From: Saliniplasma sp046497075
Lineage (GTDB): Archaea > Thermoplasmatota > Thermoplasmata > Halarchaeoplasmatales > Halarchaeoplasmataceae
NCBI GenBank assembly: GCA_046497075.1
Contig: JAWOGF010000066.1
Span: 7,445 to 71,444, forward strand
DNA: 64,000 nucleotides
Direction: 5' to 3'
The position numbers were made by a program, and so were the translations under genes. Under the pieces are notes generated by a model. That model saw nothing but the letters and a program-made list of their open reading frames with translations. It searched no databases and was not told where the DNA came from. This document shows positions 32,850-41,548 of this stretch, piece after piece. Numbering within the stretch: the stretch's first letter is position 1; each line of letters begins with the position of its first letter.

Positions 32850-33842
32850 ATGGGAGAACCTTGGATATCGGCCAGTGATGTTGAAAAATATGGATACTGT
32901 CCTCTTAGTTGGTGGTTGAACGAGTCTGAGAAAGAAGTAATAAATGAAAGTCTTAAAAAGGGTAGGGAAGAACACGAAAAGATCACAGGTGAGATAGACG
33001 AAGTGAGAGAAAAAGAAGAAGCTAATAAAAAGATAGAGAATCTTATATTATGGTTGGCTATCTCCGCAACGCTACTTTCTATAGGTGGGCTTACCTTAGT
33101 AAGGCCAGAAAGGATATTCAGTCAGATTTTCCAGATAACTGCCTTGATCTGGCTATTAGTTGCTACTTTTTTCTTATTTATGAGTGAAAAGGGTGTGATA
33201 AATGAGGAGGAATTCAAAGCAGAACGTGTGATATTAGTTTTTGCTATGGTAGCTACTATTTTTGGGGTTTTAAGCCTTACTCTTCATTTATTGGACGATT
33301 ATCTGGCAAGGATAACACAGATCGTGTCATTGATATGGTTAATCGGTGCTAGCTACTGGCTTAAGCGATCTTTATCATTAGGTAGAGAGGTAAAGAGTAA
33401 GAAGGAAAAGCTGAACATGCCTGATGGAAAAGTAGAATATGTTGATATCTATGAAGAAAGCAGTAAACTGTTCTCCACGGAGAAGTATAGGTTGAGAGGT
33501 AGACCGGATTATGTAGTGGAAGAGGATGGTATCAAAATCCCGGTAGAGATAAAAACTGGACGGGTACCTAAAGGGCCATTTTTTTCACATATACTACAGA
33601 TTGCGGCTTACTGTTTACTCATAGAAGAGGAAATAGGGAAAACTCCCCCACATGGGATAGTCAAGTATGGTGATAAAGAATTTGAAGTAGAATATGATGA
33701 TGATCTCAAAGAGTTGTTGTTAGAGAAACTGAGCGATATGAGAGAGATCTTTAAAACTGAGGATGTTCACAGGAATCATAATAGAGAGGGGAAATGTAGA
33801 AATTGTTCTAGACGTGAGATATGCCCAGAATCTTTAATCTAA
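32850..33842 (+). CDS. Cas4-like PD-(D/E)XK nuclease with four inserted transmembrane helices
   Basis: 330 residues. The N-terminal ISASDVEKYGYCPLSWW with C17 and the C-terminal CRNCSRREIC supply four cysteines for a [4Fe-4S] cluster as in Cas4. The nuclease core lies at about 210-260: GRPDYVV and VEIKTG (the D...ExK motif), then HILQIAAYC. Between C17 and the core, residues 62-170 hold four hydrophobic segments (about 62-84, 88-111, 125-147, 152-170). No CRISPR array or cas gene is nearby, so this is a stand-alone, probably membrane-bound, Cas4/RecB-type exonuclease of unknown role. It ends 9 bp inside a convergent gene. Confidence 0.78.
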   Translation: MGEPWISASDVEKYGYCPLSWWLNESEKEVINESLKKGREEHEKITGEIDEVREKEEANKKIENLILWLAISATLLSIGGLTLVRPERIFSQIFQITALIWLLVATFFLFMSEKGVINEEEFKAERVILVFAMVATIFGVLSLTLHLLDDYLARITQIVSLIWLIGASYWLKRSLSLGREVKSKKEKLNMPDGKVEYVDIYEESSKLFSTEKYRLRGRPDYVVEEDGIKIPVEIKTGRVPKGPFFSHILQIAAYCLLIEEEIGKTPPHGIVKYGDKEFEVEYDDDLKELLLEKLSDMREIFKTEDVHRNHNREGKCRNCSRREICPESLI

Positions 33843-34151
33843 GTCCTCGTACTCTTCATCGTCTTCCAATTTTTTTTTGATCTTTTCAACGTCATCCTTC
33901 ATCTTCAGCATCTCTTCTTCAAAAGTAGTGAATTGTCGAGTAGAAAAAATCCTATGTGAGATGAACATTCCAAAGAATACCGCTCCGATTATAGCAAGAA
34001 TCGAGATGACGACTAAGCCGAAAACGAAAGTGTAGAAACCAGTTAAAATATCTTCCATCGGTATGATTCCGACCATCATAGCTACCGCTACTAGTCCCAC
34101 CCCTACGATAATAGCTCCAAGCATCAATAAAGGTATAGGTATCTTCCTCAT
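33834..34151 (-). CDS. Small membrane protein with C-terminal coiled coil
   Basis: 105 residues. Two hydrophobic helices (about 7-30 and 38-63) followed by a charged coiled coil (about 72-100) and an acidic end. It starts 1 bp after the lipoprotein stop and its end overlaps the convergent nuclease gene by 9 bp. No named family. Confidence 0.6.
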   Translation of the reverse strand: MRKIPIPLLMLGAIIVGVGLVAVAMMVGIIPMEDILTGFYTFVFGLVVISILAIIGAVFFGMFISHRIFSTRQFTTFEEEMLKMKDDVEKIKKKLEDDEEYEDLD

Positions 34152-34152
34152 T

Positions 34153-34605
34153 TTAGTCCTCCATTTTGTTAAATCTCTCTATGAAGGGAAGGTCTTCAGA
34201 TTTGATATCTTCTTCATTTTCGTCTGGGTACGTAATAGTGAAACGATTAGGTGCCTCGTCATCATGAAAAGTTTCTACAGTAGCGTTAAAATTATACTCA
34301 TCTTCTTCCCTATATACATCAGAATTTATTTCGAATTGTGTAAGGTTTGTTTCATACTCTATGGAGAAGGCATCTACTTTTTCGATGGTCTCATTGTTCA
34401 CCTCTAAGACCAATCTATCATACATAACATCTTCGATACCGTGGATGAAGATAGCGGTTTTGTTTTTGCCCGTCTCCTGTTCGGAATAATCCAAAACGAT
34501 TTTAGGAACATCATAAGCGGGAGGTTTAGGTGGTTCTGTAGTACATCCTACAAAGGACATACCTGCAAATAGGATGACCAGGATGAGCACCAATATTTTC
34601 TTCAT
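34153..34605 (-). CDS. Lipoprotein of unknown function
   Basis: 150 residues. A lysine-containing N-terminus, a hydrophobic signal (about 4-17) and a lipobox MSFVGC with C21 indicate lipid anchoring outside the cell. The mature part is an acidic beta-rich domain with YDRLVLEVNNETI-like strands. It forms a two-gene operon with the downstream membrane protein. Function not recognised. Confidence 0.65.
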   Translation of the reverse strand: MKKILVLILVILFAGMSFVGCTTEPPKPPAYDVPKIVLDYSEQETGKNKTAIFIHGIEDVMYDRLVLEVNNETIEKVDAFSIEYETNLTQFEINSDVYREEDEYNFNATVETFHDDEAPNRFTITYPDENEEDIKSEDLPFIERFNKMED

Positions 34606-34710
34606 AGTATCATATCATATAAGGTAGTTTATTAATTTTATTAATGGATTGAAAGCACGGGGATTTTATTGATATTATCCGAAATAAAAACCTTAAAATA
34701 AGTTAACAAC

Positions 34711-34720
34711 GTATTATTAT
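34711..34720 (+). promoter_or_regulatory. TATA-like box of the cyanophycin gene cluster
   Basis: ATTATTATAT lies about 22-31 bp before the ATG at 34742. The 136-bp gap also has the divergent lipoprotein promoter. GAAGGGAG near 34729-34736 may act as Shine-Dalgarno if a short leader exists. Confidence 0.45.
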
Positions 34721-34741
34721 ATTTGCAGAAGGGAGTATATA

Positions 34742-34984
34742 ATGTGTTCAAAGATAGAATGCATACTCGATGATAAATTGGGGTATGTGGTGCCCGTCAT
34801 ATATCGCATTCAGAAAGATAAGATGGGACTTCATGGAAGAGAAATACCTTCAGAATTAAAGGGTGAGTTCATTGAAGGCATGGTTAAACTAGGCAGGTCT
34901 GAGTTTGAGATTGAGATTGATGCACCGTCGTGTGAAAATAAACTACGTGCGTTTATTGACAATGACAACTTGGACTTGGAATAG
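34742..34984 (+). CDS. Small acidic protein preceding cyanophycin synthetase
   Basis: 80 residues, acidic, with no signal or membrane segment. MCSKIECILDDKLGYVVPVIYRIQKDK opens it; no motif is recognised. It begins behind a plausible ribosome site and is 9 bp from cphA, so it is probably co-transcribed. It could be an accessory protein or a leader peptide-type gene. Confidence 0.5.
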   Translation: MCSKIECILDDKLGYVVPVIYRIQKDKMGLHGREIPSELKGEFIEGMVKLGRSEFEIEIDAPSCENKLRAFIDNDNLDLE

Positions 34985-34993
34985 AAATTTAAT

Positions 34994-37669
34994 ATGTTCA
35001 GGTTATATTCTATGCCAAATCAAGGTATTCGTATATTGGAAAAGAAAATTCTTGAAGGGCCTAACATTCATGCCCTTCTTCCAGTTTTAGAGGTAACTCT
35101 AGACTTGGGAGATCCGAAGGAGGTATTTTCGACACTTTCGAGCGGACGTACAAAGGACCTATTGCTCAACTATTTTCCTGACCTTAAAGATCACAGATGT
35201 TCTACAGGTTATAAAGGTAGATCTATTGAGAGGTTAGAGAAACGGACATATCAAGATCACGTCATCGAGCACCTAGCCCTTGTGATCCAGAACCTTGCGG
35301 GAGACGATGTGTCTTTTGGGAAGAGTATCCATGTTTCTGGGAGTAAATATAAAGTTATAATTGAATACGGGCATGAGGAGCTTGTAACTTATGCTATTGA
35401 TAAGGCTGTAGAGGTTTGCAATAGGATACTACAAGGTGAGGAAGACTTAGAGGGTAACATCAACAGTATGATAAAAAAGGCTGAAAATATCTACATGAAG
35501 AGTAAGAAAGGACCAAGTACTAAAGCTATTTTAGATGCTGCAAAAGAATTTGAAATCCCTTATAGACATATACAGAAGGAATACAGCCTTTACTCGTTGG
35601 GGTGGGGTATTAAAAAAAAGCGTATTTGGGGGCCAGTTACTTCAGAAACACCTATGATATCATCGGATATTGCACAGAACAAGTTGGTGACCAAGAAGAT
35701 ACTTTATGAAACCGGTTTTCCGGTTCCTGAGGGAGAAAAAGTCACTTCTATGGGGGGTGCTGTAAAAGCTGCTGAAAAATTACGCTATCCTGTGATAATC
35801 AAACCTGTTGATGGGAATCATGGTGGGGGTGTGATTGGTGACATTATGTCGAAAAAAGAAGTGGAAGAAGCATTTGAGATAACAAGACAGTATTCCGATA
35901 CATTATTGGTAGAAGAGCACATACTAGGTGATGATTTCAGATTTTTAGTTATAGATGATAAGGTTAGAGCAGTCGCTAAGAGGATACCCGCACATGTGGT
36001 CGGAGACGGTAAATCCTCTATAGAAGAGCTGGTAGAAAGGGAAAATGAGGATCCTCGTCGGGGCGAAGGCCATCAAAGTGTATTAACCAATATCAGGTTA
36101 CGAAAGGAGGAAAAGAGGTTTTTAAGAACTCGAAGTTTATCACCAGACTCAGTTCCTAACGAAGGTGAAAAAGTCTACCTTAGAGTCGGTGGTAATCTTA
36201 GTACAGGTGGGATATCAGAGGACTATACCGACCGGGTACATCCTAAGCTGAAAAAGATCATCGAAAAGGCAAGTAGGATCGTCGGGATGGACCTAGCTGG
36301 GATCGACATCATCGCTGAAGACGTTACCACACACCCAGATAATATGAAGTGGGGTATCATAGAAGTAAATGCGAGTCCGGGATTAAGGATGCATACTAAT
36401 CCTGCTATAGGTGAATCTGTTGATGTAGGGAGATACATTATAGACCATTTATATCCCAACAAAGAGGGTAGGATACCTCTGGTAGCTGTAACTGGAACCA
36501 ATGGAAAGACGACCACTTCTCGCCTGATAGAGTGGATCGCTAGGAGAAAAGGGTATGGAACGGGTATGGCAGTCACAGGTGGTATATATTTTGATGGGGA
36601 GCAATTTGTAGAAGGAGATACTACGGGTCCATGGAGTGCTAGAGTGGTTTTGGATAACCCAGAGGTCGGATACGCGGTACTGGAAACAGCTAGAGGCGGG
36701 ATTTTAAGGGATGGCCTTGGTTTCGATAAAAGTACTGTGAGTGTTGTCACTAATATCAAGGAGGATCATATTGGTATTGATGGTATTGAGACTTTAGAGG
36801 ATATATTCGATGTAAAATCTCTTTTACTGAAGGTAACACAAAAAGGTGGGTACTGTGTTTTTAACGGAAATGATAGGTTTGCCGAGAGACTGTTAGATAG
36901 ATGTAGAGGTATTCCTTTCATATTTGCAGTAGACAAGGATGACAGGGTTTCTTTTTTTATTGAACAAGATATCAAAACTCTGGTTATAGAAGACTCGAGT
37001 ATCGTGCTTTACGATGATGGTGAACCCGAAATTCTTGTGGATATCGCTGACATCCCGTATCTCATGGATGGTGTGAGGATGTGGTTAGAGAATACATTAG
37101 CTGCTATGGCCGCGAGTTATGCTTCTGGGATACCTATGGAATCTATTATCGAAAGCTTGAAAAATTTTTCAATGGACGAAGAGATGAATCCAGGACGGGC
37201 AAATACTTTTGAATTTGAAGACTCCTTTGTAGTCTTAGATTATGCACATAATATTGATGGAATCAAAGCACTTGGAGAGTACTCAGATCATTTACCGGGC
37301 GGCACAACGATGATCGCACTTACTGTTCCCGGGGATAGAGATGATGAATTTATAAGGGAGTGTGGTAAAGAAGCAGGTGAAATCTTTGACATAGTAATAT
37401 GTACTGAGAACGAGAAAGTGATGAGAGGTAGAAACGAAGGTGATATATGCAATTTAATTGCAAGGGGTGTTTTAGATAATGGTGGAAATACCCCAATCAC
37501 GATACCAAATAAGTTCAAAGCTGTAGAGTTTGCGTTGGAAAATAGAGATATAGGTGACAAACTGATATTTGCGGATTTGGATATGACATCTGAAGACATA
37601 TCGAATATATTATCAAAAAATGGTGATAACCATCGTCTAAAACCTTTCAACATCAGGAGGAATAATTAA
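34994..37669 (+). CDS. cphA: Cyanophycin synthetase (CphA-like)
   Basis: 891 residues, the usual CphA length. Three domains: an N-terminal domain (about 1-160, ILEKKILEGPNIHALLPVLEV), an ATP-grasp domain (about 165-480; VIIKPVDGNHGGGV near 269, EVNASPGLRMH near 455) and a Mur-ligase-like domain (about 490-890; P-loop VTGTNGKTTT near 498, LETARGGILRDGL, and DYAHNIDGIKAL). CphA adds Asp then Arg to a growing multi-L-arginyl-poly-L-aspartate granule. Paired with a cyanophycinase gene, this indicates storage and mobilisation of nitrogen/carbon. Related dipeptide-type polymers with other amino acids cannot be excluded. Confidence 0.87.
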   Translation: MFRLYSMPNQGIRILEKKILEGPNIHALLPVLEVTLDLGDPKEVFSTLSSGRTKDLLLNYFPDLKDHRCSTGYKGRSIERLEKRTYQDHVIEHLALVIQNLAGDDVSFGKSIHVSGSKYKVIIEYGHEELVTYAIDKAVEVCNRILQGEEDLEGNINSMIKKAENIYMKSKKGPSTKAILDAAKEFEIPYRHIQKEYSLYSLGWGIKKKRIWGPVTSETPMISSDIAQNKLVTKKILYETGFPVPEGEKVTSMGGAVKAAEKLRYPVIIKPVDGNHGGGVIGDIMSKKEVEEAFEITRQYSDTLLVEEHILGDDFRFLVIDDKVRAVAKRIPAHVVGDGKSSIEELVERENEDPRRGEGHQSVLTNIRLRKEEKRFLRTRSLSPDSVPNEGEKVYLRVGGNLSTGGISEDYTDRVHPKLKKIIEKASRIVGMDLAGIDIIAEDVTTHPDNMKWGIIEVNASPGLRMHTNPAIGESVDVGRYIIDHLYPNKEGRIPLVAVTGTNGKTTTSRLIEWIARRKGYGTGMAVTGGIYFDGEQFVEGDTTGPWSARVVLDNPEVGYAVLETARGGILRDGLGFDKSTVSVVTNIKEDHIGIDGIETLEDIFDVKSLLLKVTQKGGYCVFNGNDRFAERLLDRCRGIPFIFAVDKDDRVSFFIEQDIKTLVIEDSSIVLYDDGEPEILVDIADIPYLMDGVRMWLENTLAAMAASYASGIPMESIIESLKNFSMDEEMNPGRANTFEFEDSFVVLDYAHNIDGIKALGEYSDHLPGGTTMIALTVPGDRDDEFIRECGKEAGEIFDIVICTENEKVMRGRNEGDICNLIARGVLDNGGNTPITIPNKFKAVEFALENRDIGDKLIFADLDMTSEDISNILSKNGDNHRLKPFNIRRNN

Positions 37670-37670
37670 A

Positions 37671-38510
37671 TTACCAATCCTCTGGATGAGTCCCTTCAAA
37701 TTTTTCATCGTAATACGGTTTATGTTTATACAGGTCATAACCCCACCCGTTTCCTAATATATGGACTCTGATACCTTCTACACAGATGGGCTCTCGATAT
37801 TTTATGTGGGGGATGTTAGATATCCCGATCTCTTTTCCATCTACTACTACGATATTTCGAGAACCTATAACAAAGAAATCTTTCTTTTCTAAATCCCAGA
37901 AAGCTGCGGTATCTTCTCCTAAACCCACACCTAGGATCCCAGGATGCTCCGTAACTACGTGAATCAATCTTGGGAATCTACCCCGGGCGGTAAAGTGTGT
38001 ATCGATGACCGCATCTTCTATTATGTTGAGTCCTGGGGATAGTTCTACTTTTCCATGCAGTAGAGAATCTTTGCTTTTACCGTAGGCGATCATAGTTCTA
38101 GTCAGGCAGACCGAACCCGCGCTGGTGCCGCCTATGAAAGCTCCATTTTGAAATTTATCTTTTATAACATTCAATGATTCAGTTCCACCCAACAAAGAAG
38201 TGATCCTAAGTTGATTTCCACCTGTGAAGAAAAAAGCATCGCATTCATCGATTTCGTTTATCATGCTCTCTTTGTTCGCTTCTTCTCGGTCTTCGGGATA
38301 GATGATTTTAGTTTCGGTATCACCTGATTTGAAGAGATGTGAATATTTTTTTCCAGTCCTTATAGGATTCAAACTGGCTGATGGGATGATTCCGAGGGTG
38401 GGTGAGTGATCTAAATTGTCCCTGATCCTTTTTAAAAATTCTTCTATTATAGGTTCCCCTGGAAAGAAATCTAGATTACCACCAATCGTGACTATCTGAC
38501 CTTTTGACAT
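37671..38510 (-). CDS. cphB: Cyanophycinase (peptidase S51 family)
   Basis: 279 residues from ATG 38510. The catalytic serine S130 lies in GGTSAGS and the preceding FFFTGGNQLR is typical. It cleaves the beta-Asp-Arg polymer into dipeptides. The frame extends to a GTG at 38519, but GGTGTGA just upstream of ATG 38510 supports the shorter start. It is convergent with cphA, with one base between the stop codons. Confidence 0.83.
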   Translation of the reverse strand: MSKGQIVTIGGNLDFFPGEPIIEEFLKRIRDNLDHSPTLGIIPSASLNPIRTGKKYSHLFKSGDTETKIIYPEDREEANKESMINEIDECDAFFFTGGNQLRITSLLGGTESLNVIKDKFQNGAFIGGTSAGSVCLTRTMIAYGKSKDSLLHGKVELSPGLNIIEDAVIDTHFTARGRFPRLIHVVTEHPGILGVGLGEDTAAFWDLEKKDFFVIGSRNIVVVDGKEIGISNIPHIKYREPICVEGIRVHILGNGWGYDLYKHKPYYDEKFEGTHPEDW

Positions 38511-38717
38511 CTGTTTCACACCATCTTTGATTTACGATACGGATTGGTCTCTCCATATATTAAAATACCTGAAAAAGTATCAATTTCGAACTTGTATTGG
38601 ATGATGTAGTTTATCATCATTTCATGTTTCCTCATCTTCTAACGAGTACTATTTTTGACTTGCTAGGATATAACTATTGTGCATGTTTACTGAAGTAAGA
38701 ACAATTAACATCTTCTT

Positions 38718-39266
38718 ATGATTTTAAATCAAGGACATTTTAAGGACGTTTTGCCAGGAAAGGTTAAATCAGACCTTATGTCTTTAATCGAATGTATTGT
38801 GATCGACTTGAATATGAAAAAACCAACAGGTATATACAAAGTGATTGGAAGGATCCATCTGATATATAACTATATAATAATCAATATCATATGTTCCCCC
38901 TTACCACCTGGTAGGCTGAAAAACTGGCTTTTAAGAAGAACAGGGATGGATGTGGGTAAAGATGCCTGGATAAATCCTCAGTGCGTTTTCGATCCATTGA
39001 ACCCTAAAAAGATAACGATCGAAAACGGTGCTTTTCTAGGGTGGGGGTGTAGGTTGATGGCTCATGTTATAGTCCCCAGTGACGAAGGTGGTTACGATTA
39101 TAAAGAAGGAAAAATTACGATCAAGTCTAAGGCTTTCGTCGGTGGATTTTCTACCGTACTCCCCTCTACAACGGTCGAAGGGATGCTTTACAATAATTCG
39201 TTGGCCAATAAGGATGTGCCAAAGGATGAAAAGTGGGCTGGAGTACCTGCCAAGCAAATCGGTTAG
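38718..39266 (+). CDS. Hexapeptide-repeat (left-handed beta-helix) acyltransferase
   Basis: 182 residues. After a hydrophobic segment (about 45-62), hexapeptide turns begin at about 75: RTGMDVGKDAWINPQCVFDP, then ITIENGAFLGWGCRLMAHVIV and ITIKSKAFVGGFSTVLPSTTV, ending AGVPAKQIG. Such enzymes transfer acetyl or acyl groups to sugars or amino groups. The acceptor is unknown. An internal Met at about 38816 is an alternative start. The 208-bp gap before it (38511-38717) holds divergent promoter sequence and an ATGAT/ATCAT hairpin near 38610. Confidence 0.7.
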   Translation: MILNQGHFKDVLPGKVKSDLMSLIECIVIDLNMKKPTGIYKVIGRIHLIYNYIIINIICSPLPPGRLKNWLLRRTGMDVGKDAWINPQCVFDPLNPKKITIENGAFLGWGCRLMAHVIVPSDEGGYDYKEGKITIKSKAFVGGFSTVLPSTTVEGMLYNNSLANKDVPKDEKWAGVPAKQIG

Positions 39267-39273
39267 GGCCTGG

Positions 39274-39280
39274 TTTTTTT
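39274..39280 (+). terminator. T-run terminator after the acyltransferase
   Basis: A run of seven T residues 8 bp after the TAG. Archaeal oligo-T terminator. Confidence 0.45.
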
Positions 39281-39381
39281 AATCAGCGAAATCACATCAA
39301 TTTATTCGATGAAAAATCAACTTAAGCCCTATCAATATCATTAAATAAGTTTTTAGGTATTTGAATATGAGGTGTAATCCC

Positions 39382-40527
39382 ATGAAAGATATTATGAAAG
39401 ATTTCAGGTTTGGATTTCCAACTGAATTGGAATATGGTGTCGGAAAGATAGATATTTTAAGTGAAAAACTGAATTATTTTAATAAAGCACTCATCGTAAC
39501 GGACGAGGGCATCGAGAAAACTGGTATTTTAGATAAAGTGGAATCGAAACTGTGGGATATGGATCTTAAGGTTTATTCGGATATTGAATCTAATCCAAAA
39601 GATTTTCACGTAGAAGAAGGAGCGGAAATAGCTCGAGATTTTGACCCTGAGGTCATCATAGCGCTTGGCGGTGGTAGTCCTATCGATTGTGCAAAAGGTA
39701 TCGGGGTACTGCTGAGCGGGGGAAGAAAGGACGTAGGGGACTATTATGGAAGTGATACGGTAGAGAGAGAGATCTTACCGTTTATAGCGATACCAACTAC
39801 AGCTGGGACGGGCAGTGAAGTCACGTTCTCTTCCGTGATTACGGACAGCGATTCTAACCTAAAAAAGAGTATTAGAAGTCCATTTATCGCACCCGATCTA
39901 AGCATCTTAGACCCGAAATTAACTACTAGTTTACCCGAAGACTTGACGGCCTACTCAGGTATGGATGCTTTCACGCATGCTGTAGAAGCTTATACCGCCA
40001 GGAATGCAACTACCTTTTCGAACTGTTTTGCTCTATACTCGATGGAACTTATTTTAGAAACTATCGAAAAGGCTGTCAAAGAACCCGACGACATCGAAGC
40101 AAGGGCCGCAATGCTTTTGGGTAGTACCATAGCTGGAGCCGCCTTCAACCACTCCGACGTGGCATCCGTCCACTGTATGGCCGAATCTTTAGGTGGGGCC
40201 TACGATGCACCTCATGGACTGTGCAATTCTATGATCCTCCCCTATGTTATGGATTACAACAGAGAATATTGTACCGAGAAATATGCTAAGGTGGCTGAAT
40301 TGATGGGCTGTGAATTTAAAGACGCTGTAGAGGGAGTCCAAAAAGCCGTAGAAGGGATCAAAAAGTTAAACGAGAGATTGGATATGCCAAGCGTCGATAA
40401 GATAGGTGTTAGAGATAGTGATATCGAAGAATTGGCAAAGATATCTGTTGATAACCTTTCCAATGAGAGTAACCCTAGACCCATGGATAAAGAAGATTAT
40501 GAGATATTGTTCAGAAAGATATCTTAG
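39382..40527 (+). CDS. Iron-containing alcohol dehydrogenase
   Basis: 381 residues from ATG 39382, with GAGGTG as Shine-Dalgarno at 39369-39374 (the frame itself opens at a TTG, 39361). FGFPTELEYGVGKI opens it; the NAD(P)-binding GGGSPIDCAKG is near 97-107, and the metal-binding residues lie in SGMDAFTHAVEAY and DAPHGLCNS. It interconverts alcohols and aldehydes/ketones. Substrate unknown. Confidence 0.87.
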   Translation: MKDIMKDFRFGFPTELEYGVGKIDILSEKLNYFNKALIVTDEGIEKTGILDKVESKLWDMDLKVYSDIESNPKDFHVEEGAEIARDFDPEVIIALGGGSPIDCAKGIGVLLSGGRKDVGDYYGSDTVEREILPFIAIPTTAGTGSEVTFSSVITDSDSNLKKSIRSPFIAPDLSILDPKLTTSLPEDLTAYSGMDAFTHAVEAYTARNATTFSNCFALYSMELILETIEKAVKEPDDIEARAAMLLGSTIAGAAFNHSDVASVHCMAESLGGAYDAPHGLCNSMILPYVMDYNREYCTEKYAKVAELMGCEFKDAVEGVQKAVEGIKKLNERLDMPSVDKIGVRDSDIEELAKISVDNLSNESNPRPMDKEDYEILFRKIS

Positions 40528-40553
40528 AGTTGGTTCTTAGAGTTAGCTATGTT

Positions 40554-41252
40554 CTAATCATCCTCTAAAGCATAATCTACAGCGGCTTCAGCATGGATTC
40601 TAGTGGTATTGAATAAAGGACTACCGACTTCTTTTTGTGTGATGTATAGTGGTATCTCAGTACACCCTAAAATTATGCCCTGTGCTCCACGGTCTAGTAG
40701 TTCATCGATCATTTCTAAAAGGTCTTTTTTCGAGGATGTTTTAACTTCTCCCTGGCAGAGTTCATTGTAGATGATGTCATGGACCTTATCCCTATTATGT
40801 TCCCTGGGTATCAGTACATCGATATCATGCTTTTCTTTCATTCTTTTCTTGTAAAATTTACCTTCCATGACGTATTTAGTGCCGATCAGACCGACGGTGT
40901 CCATTTCTTTTTCTTTGATGACCCACGCGGTAGCATCTCCAATATGTAAAACAGGTAAACCTACTCCTTTTTCTACTTCATCAGCCATCTTGTTCATGGT
41001 GTTAGCACAGATCAGCAAAAAGTCTGCTCCAGTATCTTTCAATCCCTTCCCTGCTTTCACCATCATGTTTTCTAGTATTTTCCATTCTTCTTCTTCCTGG
41101 AACTTTATGATATCGTAAAAATCAAAGGAATATATAGCCAATTCAGCGGAATGATCTTCACCGACCCTTTTTTTCATTTCTTCATTTATGATCCGATAAT
41201 ACTCAAGAGTTGATTCCCAACTCATACCGCCTATCAAACCTATAGTTTTCAT
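40554..41252 (-). CDS. Aspartate/glutamate racemase family protein
   Basis: 232 residues. The two catalytic thiols are present: C82 in CANTM and C197 in GCTEI. IGLIGGMSWESTLEYYRIIN is the aspartate racemase family start. It probably racemises aspartate or a related amino acid by a PLP-independent two-base mechanism. It is convergent with the alcohol dehydrogenase, 26 bp apart. A link to the cyanophycin genes is possible but unproven. Confidence 0.8.
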   Translation of the reverse strand: MKTIGLIGGMSWESTLEYYRIINEEMKKRVGEDHSAELAIYSFDFYDIIKFQEEEEWKILENMMVKAGKGLKDTGADFLLICANTMNKMADEVEKGVGLPVLHIGDATAWVIKEKEMDTVGLIGTKYVMEGKFYKKRMKEKHDIDVLIPREHNRDKVHDIIYNELCQGEVKTSSKKDLLEMIDELLDRGAQGIILGCTEIPLYITQKEVGSPLFNTTRIHAEAAVDYALEDD

Positions 41253-41329
41253 GATATCAAGAAGAAATAGGGTATGTTTGGTTTATAAATATTGAGTATC
41301 GTGGATTTTGTGAAAAAATGGGTTCTCAA

Positions 41330-41345
41330 GAATGCTGAAGCATTC
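41330..41345. repeat. Inverted repeat between tRNA-Val and the racemase
   Basis: GAATGC-TGAA-GCATTC forms a short perfect hairpin downstream of tRNA-Val and upstream of the racemase gene, in an A/T-rich gap of 125 bp. It may terminate tRNA transcription or act in the racemase promoter. Confidence 0.4.
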
Positions 41346-41377
41346 TCTTATCTCATTAAAAATATAAAATTTTATAA

Positions 41378-41451
41378 TGGGCTCAGCCGGGTTCGAACCG
41401 GCGACCTCCGCCATGTGAAGGCGACGTCATGACCAACTAGACTATGAGCCC
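41378..41451 (-). tRNA. tRNA-Val(CAC)
   Basis: A 74-nt tRNA on the minus strand. Acceptor GGGCTCA pairs TGAGCCC, discriminator A. The anticodon stem CGCC/GGCG closes a loop containing CAC, read at 41417-41415. T-arm CCGG-TTCGAAC-CCGG. No intron, no CCA. An A/T-rich run including TTTTATATTTTT follows. Confidence 0.93.
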
Positions 41452-41515
41452 TATAAATTCTGTATATTGCTTACATTTAAAAGTATTTTCTTTTAAAATC
41501 ATATAAAACACAAAG

Positions 41516-41526
41516 TTTTTTATATA
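41516..41526 (+). promoter_or_regulatory. TATA box of the UPF0201 gene
   Basis: TTTTTATATAC ends 22 bp before the ATG at 41549, implying a leaderless transcript. Similar spacing is seen before 50031 (TTTAAAT at 50001-50007) and 43060 (TTTTTATAAAA near 43028-43038). Confidence 0.5.
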
Positions 41527-41548
41527 CCGCTTCATCAGAGTATTCAAG

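Noticed and set aside
32850..33842. CRISPR-associated Cas4
   Set aside because: The fold is Cas4-like, but no array, Cas1 or Cas2 is present and the protein has inserted membrane helices, so a stand-alone nuclease is the safer call.
38600..38700. Box C/D small RNA
   Set aside because: A TGATG and a CTGA are present but about 85 nt apart with no internal D'/C' boxes; more likely promoter-region sequence with a hairpin.
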